From Hominisplanchenecus faecis (GTDB lineage Bacteria > Bacillota > Clostridia > Lachnospirales > Lachnospiraceae), in contig NZ_JAJEQE010000012.1 in the NCBI RefSeq assembly GCF_020687205.1, positions 1-64,000 of the forward strand: a stretch of DNA of 64,000 nucleotides, in the 5' to 3' direction. Below the pieces are notes generated by a model. That model made no database searches, was not told the origin of the DNA, and saw only the letters and a program-made list of their open reading frames with translations. Below are positions 1-8,618 of the stretch, one piece after another (position 1 is the stretch's first letter; every line of letters starts with the position of its first letter). The translations under genes and the position numbers were made by a program.

Positions 1-40
1 ATTCCCAAGAAGGCACTTTTACGTGCCCTTCGGGGAATTC
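1..40. repeat. Imperfect foldback at window start
   Basis: GAAGGCAC (9-16) pairs with GTGCCCTTC (23-31, one bulged C), and ATTCCC (1-6) pairs with GGGGAAT (32-38). The loop is TTTTAC. There is no T-run on either side, so it is not a clear terminator. It lies downstream of the HTH stub on the minus strand and is cut by the window edge, so its full extent is unknown. Confidence 0.55.
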
Positions 41-131
41 GTTCATTTGCACATGCAATACTATTCTTTTGCAAACAGTATTTTAAAATGTGCGGCATTT
101 CAGTTCTTTACACCTGCCAGGAAACCAACGG

Positions 132-221
132 TCAATTTTTATTTTCTCGAAAGAACGTAACCTGCTCTTGCGTATAACCGCACTCTTCTCGCTTTGATCT
201 TATAACCTCTTTCATCTGCAT
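132..221 (-). pseudogene. Truncated XRE-type HTH regulator (29 aa stub)
   Basis: A short minus-strand reading frame starts at an ATG behind CGGAG. It encodes a typical XRE N-terminus (MKEVIRSKREECGYTQEQV), then diverges and stops after 29 residues. The recognition helix and the rest of the domain are missing, so it cannot fold as a repressor. The frame ends inside AAAATAAAAATTGACCG, a 17-mer that recurs after the Rpn gene at 2502-2518. I infer that foreign sequence replaced the 3' part of an HTH gene. Similarity is by motif recognition only. Confidence 0.5.
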
Positions 222-323
222 AGTCTTTTCTCCGTTTCAGATTCGAAAGCTTTCGTTACTTGTATTGTAACAGACAGATTCTGCCATTTTCATTGAATTG
301 TTGTTAAGCTGCAGGATTGTTTT

Positions 324-1277
324 TTAACTTCTGTTTAATACAAGAATGCCTCTGGTATATGGCACATGCGAGCCATATACATTTCCAAAGCTCAGGTTGA
401 TCGCAACAGGCTTCCCAAGTTCCATCGCTTTTCTGATCACGTAGTCCAGTGCCAGCATCAGTTCTACGGTCCCGGCAAACTCAGAGCCTGCTGTCCCGAT
501 CTTCACAACCAGAATATCGCTCTTCGATGCCACACCACGGTACTGTCCGCCGGATGCCTGACCATTTCCGGCTGCGATACCAAGTACTTCCGTTCCATGT
601 CCGCTCAGATCTCTTGACGGAACGATGCGATATCCTGCTTCTCTGTTTCCGGCAGCAAGTGCCTCATCAATCTGCTCTTTTGTATATTCCACACCCCGGA
701 TTTCTTCGCCGGTTCCTTCTTTGATTTTTCCTGTATCTTCTGTCCTTTCTTCCGATCTATTTTCTCCTTCGCCTGTTGTATCTGTCTCCATTGCATCATT
801 TCTTTTTGGTCTTTGGATTGTCTGATCCCAAAGTGCCACGATCCTGGTCGTGCCGTCTTCATTTCGAAAATCCGGATGAAAATAGTCTACGCCAGAATCG
901 ATCACCGCCACCAAAACGCCCTGGCCTCTCAGATCAAATGCCCCGGTCTGAAGTGGATTGATACAGGAGGCACTTCTGCCCTGTGCTGCTGAAAAAAACA
1001 GTCTTTTCGGCTTTTCGATGTATTCGACTTCCGGCTGCGAGGAAATCCAGTCAATCTCGCTCTCTTCTGCCGTAATGATCGCATAGCCGCCGGATAACAG
1101 GATAATCTCTTTTGTCCGCTCCCCAACCCCGGAAAGATCACCGTGATATCGCACGATCAGCTCCCAAATCCGATTCTGCCTGTCATACCCGAAATTCATG
1201 TTTAAAGATTTTTCCCGTTCTGCATCTGTAGCATCCAGTGCAAGATTTAGAAGATTTTCAAGCTTCTGATCATTCAT
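324..1277 (-). pseudogene. Truncated subtilisin-like (S8) serine protease
   Basis: This is a clostridial S8 peptidase of the CspA/CspB-like kind. The catalytic Asp is in VIDSGVDYFHPDF and the His in LSGHGTEVLGIAAGNG. The frame runs to INLSFGNVYGSH, then continues for only 13 unrelated residues and stops, so the half carrying the catalytic Ser (GTS motif) is absent. Family members are usually around 550-600 aa; about 317 remain. I chose the ATG at 1277 over the TTG at 1319. A charged Thr/Glu-rich insert lies between the Asp and His motifs. The truncation point coincides with a perfect inverted repeat (354-362 with 371-379). It is certainly inactive as a protease. Confidence 0.8.
354..379. repeat. 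Inverted repeat at the protease truncation point
   Basis: GTATATGGC and GCCATATAC pair perfectly around an 8-nt loop. The left-hand arm reads as the new C-terminal tail of the broken protease, and the right arm as the last conserved protease codons. It marks the rearrangement junction. Confidence 0.6.
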
Positions 1278-1319
1278 AAAATGCTGCTTTCTGTATTTTG
1301 TTTCTATACTATGTTGCAA

Positions 1320-1618
1320 AGTAAAAATTTGTATCCTTTTTTCTATACAGTCGTTGGAATCTTATTGCTTATGTTGACTTTAATTATCTTTTTAAAACAT
1401 ATTGAAATAATGAGAGCTATGTGGTAATATATTTTCAAAGCATATTTCTTAACGTTCTTGGCATCCTGCCATCTATATTTTCTAATTCACACTTCAGAAA
1501 TTCATGCTTTTCAATCAAACAAATCAATTTAAAAAGCAGGAGTTTCAAACTGTGAAAAAGAGTATAAACCGTATGGCTGTCGCATTTTGGTACACTCCTG
1601 CATAAGGAGGTACTGCCT
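1320..1618. other. Intergenic region with long-range stem before rpn
   Basis: This AT-rich gap separates the divergent protease stub and the Rpn gene. GCAGGAGT (1536-1543) is perfectly complementary to ACTCCTGC (1594-1601), with a loop of 50 nt, and the right arm ends a few bases before the AAGGAGG ribosome binding site. I see no ORF or RNA gene here. The stem may influence translation of the Rpn gene, which is inference. Confidence 0.4.
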
Positions 1619-2500
1619 ATGGCTCAAAAAGAACAAGCGACTGCAAATCGTAATTACAAGGATACGGTATTTCGCATGCTGTTTTCTGACCGTCAAAATT
1701 TATTGTCGCTTTATAATGCAGTTAGCGGTTCACATTATGATGATCCAGAAAAACTGAAAATCGTCACACTGGAAAATGCTATTTATATGGGAATGAAAAA
1801 TGATCTGGCTTTCATTATTGGAACTGACTTATTTCTATATGAACATCAGTCTACTTATAACCCGAATATGCCGCTGCGGGATTTATTCTATATTTCCAGC
1901 GAATATCAAAAATTAGTCGATCATAAATCACTTTACTCTTCCACACTGCTGAAAATCCCGGCACCACAGTTTATTGTATTTTATAATGGAACTGAAAAAA
2001 AGAAAGACCATTGGTTAAACCATTTGTCAGAATCTTTCGAAAATCTGTCCGGCGAACCGAAACTGGAGCTGGAAGTACTGACAATAAACATCAATGAAGG
2101 GCTTAATAAAGAGCTGATGGAACAATGCAAAACTTTAAGAGAATATGCACAGTATGTAAATTGTGTCCGTAAATATGCGAAGGAATTGGATTTGAACGAA
2201 GCAGTTAAGCTGGCGGTTGATGAATGTATCCGTAACGACATTCTTTCCGAATTTCTTCGTGCAAATAAATCGGAGGTGATCTCGATGAGTATATTCGAAT
2301 ACGACAAAGAAGAGGAAGAACGCAAACTCAGAAAAGCTGAGTATGAAGCTGGTGTAGCTGCTGGATTTAATAACGGCATCGATACTGCAAAAAAGGATGC
2401 TGCTATTGCTTTTGCAGAACTTCACGTTCCGGTTGAGCAAATTGCTTCGGCACTGCAAGTAAATGTCGAAATCGCAAAACAATGGATTGGCAATAAGTAG
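1619..2500 (+). CDS. Rpn family recombination-promoting nuclease / putative transposase
   Basis: This 293-aa protein belongs to the PD-(D/E)XK Rpn/transposase_31-like family, whose studied members cut DNA and raise RecA-independent recombination. The N-terminus NYKDTVFRMLFSDRQNLLSL is typical. The nuclease core is visible as KNDLAFIIG (Asp near residue 62) followed by LFLYEHQST, which supplies the E-x-Q pair. The C-terminal region is charged and helical (EEEERKLRKAEYEAG) and ends in a small HTH-like segment (VEQIASALQVNVEIAKQW). The start is fixed by AAGGAGG eight bases upstream. It stands alone, with a structured region on each side. It appears intact; its host role is unknown. Confidence 0.85.
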   Translation: MAQKEQATANRNYKDTVFRMLFSDRQNLLSLYNAVSGSHYDDPEKLKIVTLENAIYMGMKNDLAFIIGTDLFLYEHQSTYNPNMPLRDLFYISSEYQKLVDHKSLYSSTLLKIPAPQFIVFYNGTEKKKDHWLNHLSESFENLSGEPKLELEVLTININEGLNKELMEQCKTLREYAQYVNCVRKYAKELDLNEAVKLAVDECIRNDILSEFLRANKSEVISMSIFEYDKEEEERKLRKAEYEAGVAAGFNNGIDTAKKDAAIAFAELHVPVEQIASALQVNVEIAKQWIGNK

Positions 2501-2501
2501 C

Positions 2502-2629
2502 AAAATAAAAATTGACCGAGCTCTTTAGAGCGAGGGATGCTTCTTATCCGAAGGGCAAAAAGAAGTGTGAACTCCAGTTTTCGGAAGGTTCCCAAAAAGG
2601 GGGGGCCTTCCCGAGTGAAAAGCTGATTA
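2502..2629 (+). repeat. Structured non-coding element after rpn
   Basis: It begins with AAAATAAAAATTGACCG, the same 17-mer found at 129-145 (minus). Several foldbacks follow: GCTCTTTAGAGC near 2519, CTTCTT with AAGAAG near 2540-2565, and a strong stem in which CGGAAGG plus TTCCC pairs with GGGGG plus CCTTCCCG (2580-2614). A short forward ORF exists but has no ribosome binding site. I take this as a repeated structured element that may also end rpn transcription. Confidence 0.4.
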
Positions 2630-3871
2630 TCACAAGAATCTCCGTCGTATCAGCACCACTGCCACATCGTTTACATTTGTCCCGGTTGCTCCGGTGATGA
2701 TCAGTCCTCCTGTCTTTTTCAGTGCATGGTAGGTATCATTCTCTTTCAGCACTTCATAGACATCAAGTCCTGCCTGTTGCATTTTTTCTTTTGTATTTTC
2801 ATCGCAATAGCCACCGGCTGCATCGGTCGGTCCGTCAGTTCCGTCGCTTCCGACACTGAAAATGGCAGTATTTTTGCATGCGGCCAGTCCTTCTGCCGCC
2901 GAAAGTGCCAGCTCCTGGTTGCGTCCGCCGAGTCCTTTTCCTGTCACGTGGACGATCGTCTCGCCTCCCGCGATAAAAGCAAGGCTTTTGTCTGTATTTT
3001 GATGTGTTTTTGCGATCGCTGCTAAAAATGCTCCTGCTTCTTTTGCCTCACACTGCAGGGCATCTGTGAGGATCATGCTTTCGTAGCCAAGTTTTTCGCA
3101 GGCTTCTTTTGCTGCCAGGCACAGATTTCTGACGCTTCCGGTGATCCTGGTTTCCACATTTGTTACTGCTTTTGGTGTTTTCATCTCCAGTAATGTTCTT
3201 GCCTTCTCGCTGAGTTTTAAGTGATATTTTTCAACGATTGCGATTGCATCGGATGCGGTCGAAGAGTCTGCATATGCCGGTCCAGATGCGATCATATCAA
3301 GCGGATCTCCGACGATATCGCTCAGTACAATCGCAAATATGGCTGCCGGTTCACAGAGTCCGGCAAATTTTCCGCCTTTGACTGCGGACAGTCTTTTCCG
3401 TATGGTGTTCATTTCTACAATATCTGCCCCGCATGCAAGCAGCTGCTTTGTTATATCCGATAATTCTTCTGTACTTATCAATGGTTTTTCAAAAAGGGCG
3501 GAGCCGCCTCCGGAAAGCAGAAATAGTACCTGATCGTCTGCCTGCAATTCTTCTGTCAGCTCGATCACTTTCTGTGTGGCCGCAAAGGTATTTGTATCCG
3601 GAACCGGATGTCCTGCTTCAAAACATTCAATCCCCGGAATGTCTCCCTGAATATGTCCGTATTTCGTGATCACAATCCCTTTCTCAATCTGTCCATTCAG
3701 GATGTTTGCGGCTGCATTTGCCATCTGCCAGGCTGCTTTTCCAACCGCTACAAGGTAAAGTTTTCCTTTTACCGATTTTCTGCTTTTCAGTGCCTGTTTT
3801 ACTGCCTCATCCGGCAGTACTTTTGTGATCGCTTCTTTTATGATTTTATCTGCTTCTTCTCGTAGTGTCAT
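2630..3871 (-). CDS. Glycerate 2-kinase, MOFRL/DUF4147 type
   Basis: This 413-aa protein has the two-part organisation of type II glycerate kinases: an N-terminal DUF4147 domain and a C-terminal MOFRL domain. It would phosphorylate D-glycerate with ATP in the cytoplasm, feeding 2-phosphoglycerate into glycolysis. Recognisable pieces are LVAVGKAAWQMANAA, the phosphate-binding LFLLSGGGSALFEKP, IVLSDIVGDPLDMIASGPA, and the MOFRL motifs GGRNQELAL and GSDGTDGPTDAAGG. The ATG at 3871 has GAGGA upstream. The longer frame to 3982 would translate a dispersed repeat and is rejected as a start. No other glycerate-pathway gene is adjacent. Confidence 0.9.
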   Translation of the reverse strand: MTLREEADKIIKEAITKVLPDEAVKQALKSRKSVKGKLYLVAVGKAAWQMANAAANILNGQIEKGIVITKYGHIQGDIPGIECFEAGHPVPDTNTFAATQKVIELTEELQADDQVLFLLSGGGSALFEKPLISTEELSDITKQLLACGADIVEMNTIRKRLSAVKGGKFAGLCEPAAIFAIVLSDIVGDPLDMIASGPAYADSSTASDAIAIVEKYHLKLSEKARTLLEMKTPKAVTNVETRITGSVRNLCLAAKEACEKLGYESMILTDALQCEAKEAGAFLAAIAKTHQNTDKSLAFIAGGETIVHVTGKGLGGRNQELALSAAEGLAACKNTAIFSVGSDGTDGPTDAAGGYCDENTKEKMQQAGLDVYEVLKENDTYHALKKTGGLIITGATGTNVNDVAVVLIRRRFL

Positions 3872-3929
3872 ATTATCCTCTCCCCATAAATTTGACTCAA
3901 ACACACCTGTTCGTTGCCTGCTTCTTTTT

Positions 3930-3982
3930 AAGTCGAACGCACATGAGATCTGGCATGCAATTCTGGTCAACTCTGCTGACAT
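3930..3982 (-). repeat. 53-bp dispersed repeat, copy 1
   Basis: On the minus strand this reads ATGTCAGCAGAGTTGACC and onward to GTTCGACTT. It matches 36240-36292 (plus) at 43 of 53 positions, and all ten differences are transitions. GTCAGC and GTTGAC fold on themselves. It sits about 60 bases upstream of the glycerate kinase start. Confidence 0.65.
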
Positions 3983-4037
3983 TTACCCAACAGAATCGCT
4001 GTGCATTCTACACTTCGTTCCGGTCGGCCCAAAACCA

Positions 4038-4158
4038 TTGTCCACTGGACAATGTGTGCCCTCGCGGAGCGTTTATCTTAGTCGGAGATTGCACTCCCAC
4101 TAAGACAAATTTGTTGCTCGCCACTTATAGAAGTGGGACTCTTCTCCGACTAAGATAA
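4038..4158. repeat. Nested inverted repeats upstream of the glycerate kinase
   Basis: TTATCTTAGTCGGAGA (4073-4088) and TCTCCGACTAAGATAA (4143-4158) are perfect 16-bp inverted arms. Between them TCCCACT pairs with AGTGGGA, and ACAAATTTGT is palindromic. A separate hairpin, ATTGTCCA with GGACAAT, lies just to the left (4038-4053). There is no ORF. It resembles a small non-autonomous element with terminal inverted repeats, or a large structured leader. Confidence 0.6.
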
Positions 4159-4279
4159 AAAGTTTTCTTCAGCTAAGATGCAAAAACGACAGAGAAAGTT
4201 TCCTCTCCCTGCCGCATTCTTGCTTTATTTATGCAAGTATCTCACATCTGCTCCTGATACTTGCTGCATTGCTGGACGC

Positions 4280-4915
4280 TTATTCAAAAATATCTTCGCC
4301 AAATCTTACTTTTGCGTATGCCTTGATTGCTTCTACGCATTTGTCAAATCCAAGCTTGCTGCTGTCCAGACACAGATCGTAATTTCTCGCATCGTTCCAG
4401 GTGCGTCCGGTATAATAATGATAGAAATCACCTCGATACTTGTCTGTCTTTGCTATAAATCTTTCCATCTCTTTTTCCGTCATGGAGTTGCGTTCCATAC
4501 CACGTGCCAGGCAGTAATCCTGCGGTGCATGGATAAAGACGCTCATCACATCCGGGCGGTCTTTGAGAACAAAGTCTGCACAGCGTCCGATAAATACACA
4601 GGACTCTTTCTCTGCCAGTTCTTTGATCACTTTTGCCTGATAATTAAAGAGATTGTCTGCGGAGACAAATCCGCCATGATCTGGCTGGATCAGCCCGCCT
4701 TTGTAGATTCTTGTGGAATTTCCAAAGAGCGGATTATTGCGAAGTTTTTCATCTGCCTGATTGAACAGCTCTTCTTTGATTCCGCTGTCATCGGATGCCA
4801 TACGCAGAATTTCTCTGTTATAACAGTTTACACCCAGATTTTCTGCCAGCATCTGACCGATGGTTTTTCCACCGCTTCCATACTGTCTTGCGATCGTAAC
4901 GATCAGTTTTCCCAT
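4280..4915 (-). CDS. Cytidylate kinase-like family protein
   Basis: This 211-aa P-loop protein is of the cytidylate kinase-2 family (Pfam cytidylate_kin2). The N-terminus has TIARQYGSGGKTIGQML, a kinase P-loop. It is followed by NREILRMAS, a lid segment CVFIGRCADFVL and SVFIHAPQDYCLARGM. These proteins are common in Firmicutes, often beside transporters, and their true phosphate acceptor is not settled; nucleoside monophosphate is the family assumption. The gene lies 15 bp after livF on the same strand and may be cotranscribed with the liv operon. It starts with ATG at 4915 after a GGGGG-type ribosome site. Confidence 0.85.
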   Translation of the reverse strand: MGKLIVTIARQYGSGGKTIGQMLAENLGVNCYNREILRMASDDSGIKEELFNQADEKLRNNPLFGNSTRIYKGGLIQPDHGGFVSADNLFNYQAKVIKELAEKESCVFIGRCADFVLKDRPDVMSVFIHAPQDYCLARGMERNSMTEKEMERFIAKTDKYRGDFYHYYTGRTWNDARNYDLCLDSSKLGFDKCVEAIKAYAKVRFGEDIFE

Positions 4916-4930
4916 AGCACAAACCCCCTT

Positions 4931-5641
4931 TTATTCTCCAAGGTATGCTTTCTTGACAGACTCATCATTTAACAGCTTGTCTGCATCACCCTGTAAGATA
5001 ATTTTGCCTGTTTCCAGGACATATGCTCTGTCTGCGATGGAGAGTGCTTTCTTTGCATTCTGCTCTACCAGAAGTACGGTCGTGCCGGCTGCACTGACTT
5101 TCTTGATAATTTCGAAAATCTCATTTACAAAAATCGGTGAAAGTCCCATAGACGGTTCATCCATAAGGATGATCTTCGGATGAGACATCAGTGCACGTCC
5201 CATTGCAAGCATCTGCTGTTCACCACCGGAAAGCGTACCTGCCATCTGGTTCTTACGTTCTTCCAGACGCGGGAAATGCTCATATACCATATCAAGTGTC
5301 TGCCTGATCTCGTCTTTGTCTTTTCGTGTATAAGCACCCATTTTCAGGTTCTGATAAACACTGAGTTGTGCAAATACGCGTCGTCCCTCCGGAACGTGTG
5401 CCATTCCCATAGAAACGATCTTGTGAGCCGGCACTTTTGTAATATCTTTTCCTTCGAAGAAAATATGGCCTGATTTCACCGGTGTCAGCCCTGTGACTGC
5501 ATGAAGTGTTGTAGTCTTTCCGGCTCCGTTGGCACCGATCAGTGCGATGACTTCTCCCTGATTTACTTCAAAGGAAATCCCCTTGATCGCCTGAATCATA
5601 CCGTAATATACATTCAGATCTTTTACCTCAAGCATTGCCAT
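4931..5641 (-). CDS. livF: Branched-chain amino acid ABC transporter ATP-binding protein LivF
   Basis: This 236-aa protein is one of the two ATPases of a Liv transporter for leucine, isoleucine and valine. Visible motifs are Walker A GANGAGKTTTLHAV, the ABC signature LSGGEQQMLAMGRALM and Walker B KIILMDEPSMGL, followed by the switch His region LLVEQNAKKAL. The pattern GMAHVPEGRRVFAQLSV is typical of LivF rather than LivG. It is the last of the four contiguous genes livHMGF, separated from livG by 14 bp. It works at the cytoplasmic face of the membrane, paired with LivG. Confidence 0.93.
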   Translation of the reverse strand: MAMLEVKDLNVYYGMIQAIKGISFEVNQGEVIALIGANGAGKTTTLHAVTGLTPVKSGHIFFEGKDITKVPAHKIVSMGMAHVPEGRRVFAQLSVYQNLKMGAYTRKDKDEIRQTLDMVYEHFPRLEERKNQMAGTLSGGEQQMLAMGRALMSHPKIILMDEPSMGLSPIFVNEIFEIIKKVSAAGTTVLLVEQNAKKALSIADRAYVLETGKIILQGDADKLLNDESVKKAYLGE

Positions 5642-5655
5642 AAGTCCATTTCCTC

Positions 5656-6417
5656 CTATTCTCCCAGATATGCTGTGATAACCTGCGGATCATTCAGTAC
5701 TTCCGCAGTCGGTCCCTGTGCCAGTACTTTTCCGAAATTCAGTACGGTCAGCTCTTCACAGATACCGGAAACCAGTTTCATGTCGTGTTCAATCAGAAGG
5801 ATTGTCATATTAAAATGTTCACGCACAAAGCTGATCGTTTCCATCAGTTCTTTTGTCTCGTTCGGATTCATGCCGGCTGCCGGCTCATCCAGAAGCAGAA
5901 GCTTCGGATCAGTTGCAAGTGCTCTGGCGATCTCCAGTTTTCTCTGCTGTCCATATGGCAGATTAGAAGCCAGATACTCGGCATCTTTCTCAAGGTCGAA
6001 CACTTTCAAAAGCTCCATCGCACGTTCATTCATCTCTTTTTCCACCTTACGGTAACGCGGCAGACGCAGAATCCCTTCGAGCGTATTGTAATGATAATGA
6101 TTGTGCAGTCCTACTTTTACATTGTCCAGTACGGACATCTGTGAGAACAGGCGGATATTCTGGAAAGTACGGGCGATACCTGCTTTGTTGATATCAATGG
6201 TCTTCTTTCCGGTAATGTCCTGTCCATCTAATTTTACAATACCTTCATCCGGTTTGTAAACACCTGTCAGCAAGTTAAATATGGTTGTTTTTCCGGCACC
6301 GTTCGGTCCGATCAGGCCATAGAGCTGACCTTTCCCGATATTCATATCAAATTCGGATACGGCACGCAGTCCTCCGAATGAAATGCTCAGATTCTTTACC
6401 TCTAACATGTTCTCCAT
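5656..6417 (-). CDS. livG: Branched-chain amino acid ABC transporter ATP-binding protein LivG
   Basis: This 253-aa ATPase pairs with LivF. Walker A is GPNGAGKTTIFNLL. The signature is degenerate, LPYGQQRKLEIARAL, which is normal for LivG. Walker B reads LLLLDEPAAGMNP. IARTFQNIRLFSQMSVLDNV and the C-terminal LNFGKVLAQGPTAEVL are also LivG-specific. The ATG at 6417 is preceded by AAGGAGG and lies 1 bp from the livM stop, so translation is probably coupled. The 12 extra upstream codons of the open frame are not needed. Confidence 0.93.
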   Translation of the reverse strand: MENMLEVKNLSISFGGLRAVSEFDMNIGKGQLYGLIGPNGAGKTTIFNLLTGVYKPDEGIVKLDGQDITGKKTIDINKAGIARTFQNIRLFSQMSVLDNVKVGLHNHYHYNTLEGILRLPRYRKVEKEMNERAMELLKVFDLEKDAEYLASNLPYGQQRKLEIARALATDPKLLLLDEPAAGMNPNETKELMETISFVREHFNMTILLIEHDMKLVSGICEELTVLNFGKVLAQGPTAEVLNDPQVITAYLGE

Positions 6418-6418
6418 A

Positions 6419-7489
6419 TTATTTCGCCTCCTTTGCTTCTTTTCTCTTTGCAAGCAGACGCTTCGGTGAATAACGTTCTCTCATTTCCAGTGCTTTCGGG
6501 CTCCAGTTCAGAAGCATCATCACGATCAGGACGATTGCATAGATCAGCATACGGTAGTCATTCAGTCCGCGCAGAAGCTCCGGAAGCAGTGTCAGTACAA
6601 CGGCTGCGATCATAGAACCTCTTGTGCTTCCGATACCGCCAAGTACAACAAATACCAGGATCATGATCGACTGGTTATAACCAAAGTTTTTCGGCAGTGC
6701 AGTCAGGGTAGCCAGGTTATGTGCATACAGAACACCGGCAACTCCGGCAAGGGCTGCTGAAATAATAAATGCCATCAGTTTGTATTTTGTAATATTGATA
6801 CCGACAGACTCAGCTGCGATACGGTTGTCACGAATAGACATGATCGCACGTCCGTCTCTGGAATTGATCAGATGCAGTACGATAACCAGTGTGATCAGTA
6901 CCAGGATCACGCCGATGGTAAACGTAGAATCATTTGGCGTTCCGGTGATTCCCTGCGGTCCGTTAATGATAACATCTCCTCCGTCCATGTTCAGCGACAT
7001 GGCATCCTTCATGGAAAAATGGAAACCATTTGCATCTTTTCCGATAAAGAATACGTTGATCAGGTTCTTGATGATCTCACCAAATGCCAGGGTAACGATC
7101 GCCAGGTAGTCACCTTTCAGTCGCAGTACCGGGATTCCAATAATCAGTCCGAACAGAGCCGCAATAGCAGCTCCAATCAGCAGTGCCAGAAAGAAACGAA
7201 GTCCATCCGGCATCATTCCTGCGGTGCATTTTGAGAAGAATGCACTGGAGAATGCACCCACACACATAAATCCTGCATGTCCAAGACTCAGCTCACCTAA
7301 AATACCTACCACAAGATTCAAAGATACAGCCAGAATCACATAAACACAGAGTGGAACTAAAAGTCCCTTCATCAGACTGGAGATCTGACCTCCTGCCAGC
7401 ATTGCTTCTACGATGATATAAGCGAGGATGACGATTCCGTATGTGATCAGATTGTTTTTTGTCGTTTTGTTTAATTTTAATTTTTTCAT
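6419..7489 (-). CDS. livM: Branched-chain amino acid ABC transporter permease LivM
   Basis: This 356-aa integral membrane permease has many hydrophobic helices. LivM hallmarks are LGHAGFMCVGAF in an early helix and GDYLAIVTLAFGEII in the cytoplasmic loop that contacts the ATPases. Near the end, FVVLGGIGSTRGSMIAAVVL gives the conserved GGIGS motif. It forms the channel with LivH. A GTG at 7498 is possible, but the ATG at 7489 has AGGTGG at proper spacing. The livH stop lies immediately upstream, so the genes are coupled. Confidence 0.92.
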   Translation of the reverse strand: MKKLKLNKTTKNNLITYGIVILAYIIVEAMLAGGQISSLMKGLLVPLCVYVILAVSLNLVVGILGELSLGHAGFMCVGAFSSAFFSKCTAGMMPDGLRFFLALLIGAAIAALFGLIIGIPVLRLKGDYLAIVTLAFGEIIKNLINVFFIGKDANGFHFSMKDAMSLNMDGGDVIINGPQGITGTPNDSTFTIGVILVLITLVIVLHLINSRDGRAIMSIRDNRIAAESVGINITKYKLMAFIISAALAGVAGVLYAHNLATLTALPKNFGYNQSIMILVFVVLGGIGSTRGSMIAAVVLTLLPELLRGLNDYRMLIYAIVLIVMMLLNWSPKALEMRERYSPKRLLAKRKEAKEAK

Positions 7490-7498
7490 CGCTGCCAC

Positions 7499-8383
7499 CT
7501 ACACTTTCTCCTGAATCTGCTTTCCAAGCAATCCGCTTGGTTTTACCAGAAGTACAACGATCAGAACTCCGAATACGATCGCATCTGCCATCTGAGAGGA
7601 AATATATGCTTTGCCGAGAATTTCAATAATACCAAGCAAAATACCTCCGATCAATGCTCCCGGAATCGATCCGATACCACCAAATACAGCGGCTACGAAT
7701 GCTTTGATACCAGGCATGGCTCCGGTGTACGGTGTCAGGGAAGGATAAGCAGAACACAGCAGAACCGCTGCAATTGCTGCCAGTGCGGAACCGATCGCAA
7801 AGGTAAGGGCAATTGTTCCATTTACATTGATGCCCATCAGCTGTGCAGCACCCCGGTCTTCCGAAACTGCCAGCATTGCCTGACCTGCTTTTGTCTTGTT
7901 GATGAACAGTGTCAGACCGATCATGATGATCATACATGCAAGAACAGTAACGATCGTCTCACCGGAGATCGTCAGTTTTCCGCCTGCCAGCACAACTGCC
8001 GGAACTGTTACAACAGATGTAAAAGATTTTGTATCTGCACCGAACATCAGAAGTGCAAGGTTCTGAAGCAGATAGCTGACACCGATCGCTGTGATCAGAA
8101 CAGCCAGCGGTGAAGATGCATTTCGAAGCGGACGGTAAGCAACACGCTCAATAACCAGTCCGAGAATCGTACAGATGACAACCGATAATATAACTGCCAG
8201 AATTGGATTCACGCCTAAAGAATTCATGGAGATAAAAGCTGCATAACCGCCTACCATGATGATATCACCATGTGCAAAATTCAGCATCTTTGCGATACCG
8301 TATACCATTGTATAGCCAAGTGCTATGATTGCATAGACACTTCCAAGGCTGATACCGTTGATCAGATAAGAAATAAAACTCAT
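7499..8383 (-). CDS. livH: Branched-chain amino acid ABC transporter permease LivH
   Basis: This permease of about 294 aa begins ISYLINGISLGSVYAIIALG, the classical LivH start. KMLNFAHGDIIMVGGY is the conserved loop after the second helix. FVAAVFGGIGSIPGALIGG is the GGIGS coupling motif. The ATG at 8383 has AAGGGGTG upstream and is preferred over the GTG at 8389. It opens the livHMGF cluster, separated from livJ by a terminator and a long hairpin, so it is probably expressed at a lower level than the binding protein. Confidence 0.92.
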   Translation of the reverse strand: MSFISYLINGISLGSVYAIIALGYTMVYGIAKMLNFAHGDIIMVGGYAAFISMNSLGVNPILAVILSVVICTILGLVIERVAYRPLRNASSPLAVLITAIGVSYLLQNLALLMFGADTKSFTSVVTVPAVVLAGGKLTISGETIVTVLACMIIMIGLTLFINKTKAGQAMLAVSEDRGAAQLMGINVNGTIALTFAIGSALAAIAAVLLCSAYPSLTPYTGAMPGIKAFVAAVFGGIGSIPGALIGGILLGIIEILGKAYISSQMADAIVFGVLIVVLLVKPSGLLGKQIQEKV

Positions 8384-8443
8384 ACGCACACCCCTTGTCG
8401 TATTTTTAATATAACCATCGTTTTCTTAAAAATAAGAATACCA

Positions 8444-8490
8444 CACAGATATCAAAAACAGACTTTACAAGTCTACCTTTGATATCTGTG
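8444..8490 (-). other. 13-bp perfect inverted repeat between livJ and livH
   Basis: CACAGATATCAAA (8444-8456) and TTTGATATCTGTG (8478-8490) are exact complements, with an inner AGACTT/AAGTCT hairpin in the loop. It sits in the livH leader, about 60 bases before the start codon. It could stabilise or attenuate the message. No ORF is present. Confidence 0.6.
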
Positions 8491-8544
8491 TATGGTTGTT
8501 TTCTGTGTTTGCCTACTTATTCAATAGGATTCGCTTATAACAGG

Positions 8545-8568
8545 AAAAAGGGCTGCCCATGGCAGCCC
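8545..8568 (-). terminator. Rho-independent terminator after livJ
   Basis: On the minus strand GGGCTGCC pairs with GGCAGCCC around a 3-nt loop and is followed by TTTTT. It separates the binding-protein gene from the permease and ATPase genes, and partial read-through would set their ratio. Confidence 0.85.
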
Positions 8569-8618
8569 TCCTCTGGGCTTCCTTACCGAACTGTAAGTGC
8601 CTCTTCATTTTTATTACG

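Noticed and set aside
2512-2697. 61-aa forward ORF after rpn
   Set aside because: It has no ribosome site and its codons run through strong foldbacks and into the convergent glycerate kinase gene. I treat the region as a structured repeat.
3872-3982. N-terminal extension of the glycerate kinase
   Set aside because: The 37 extra residues translate the 53-bp dispersed repeat, and the family begins at the ATG with GAGGA at 3871.
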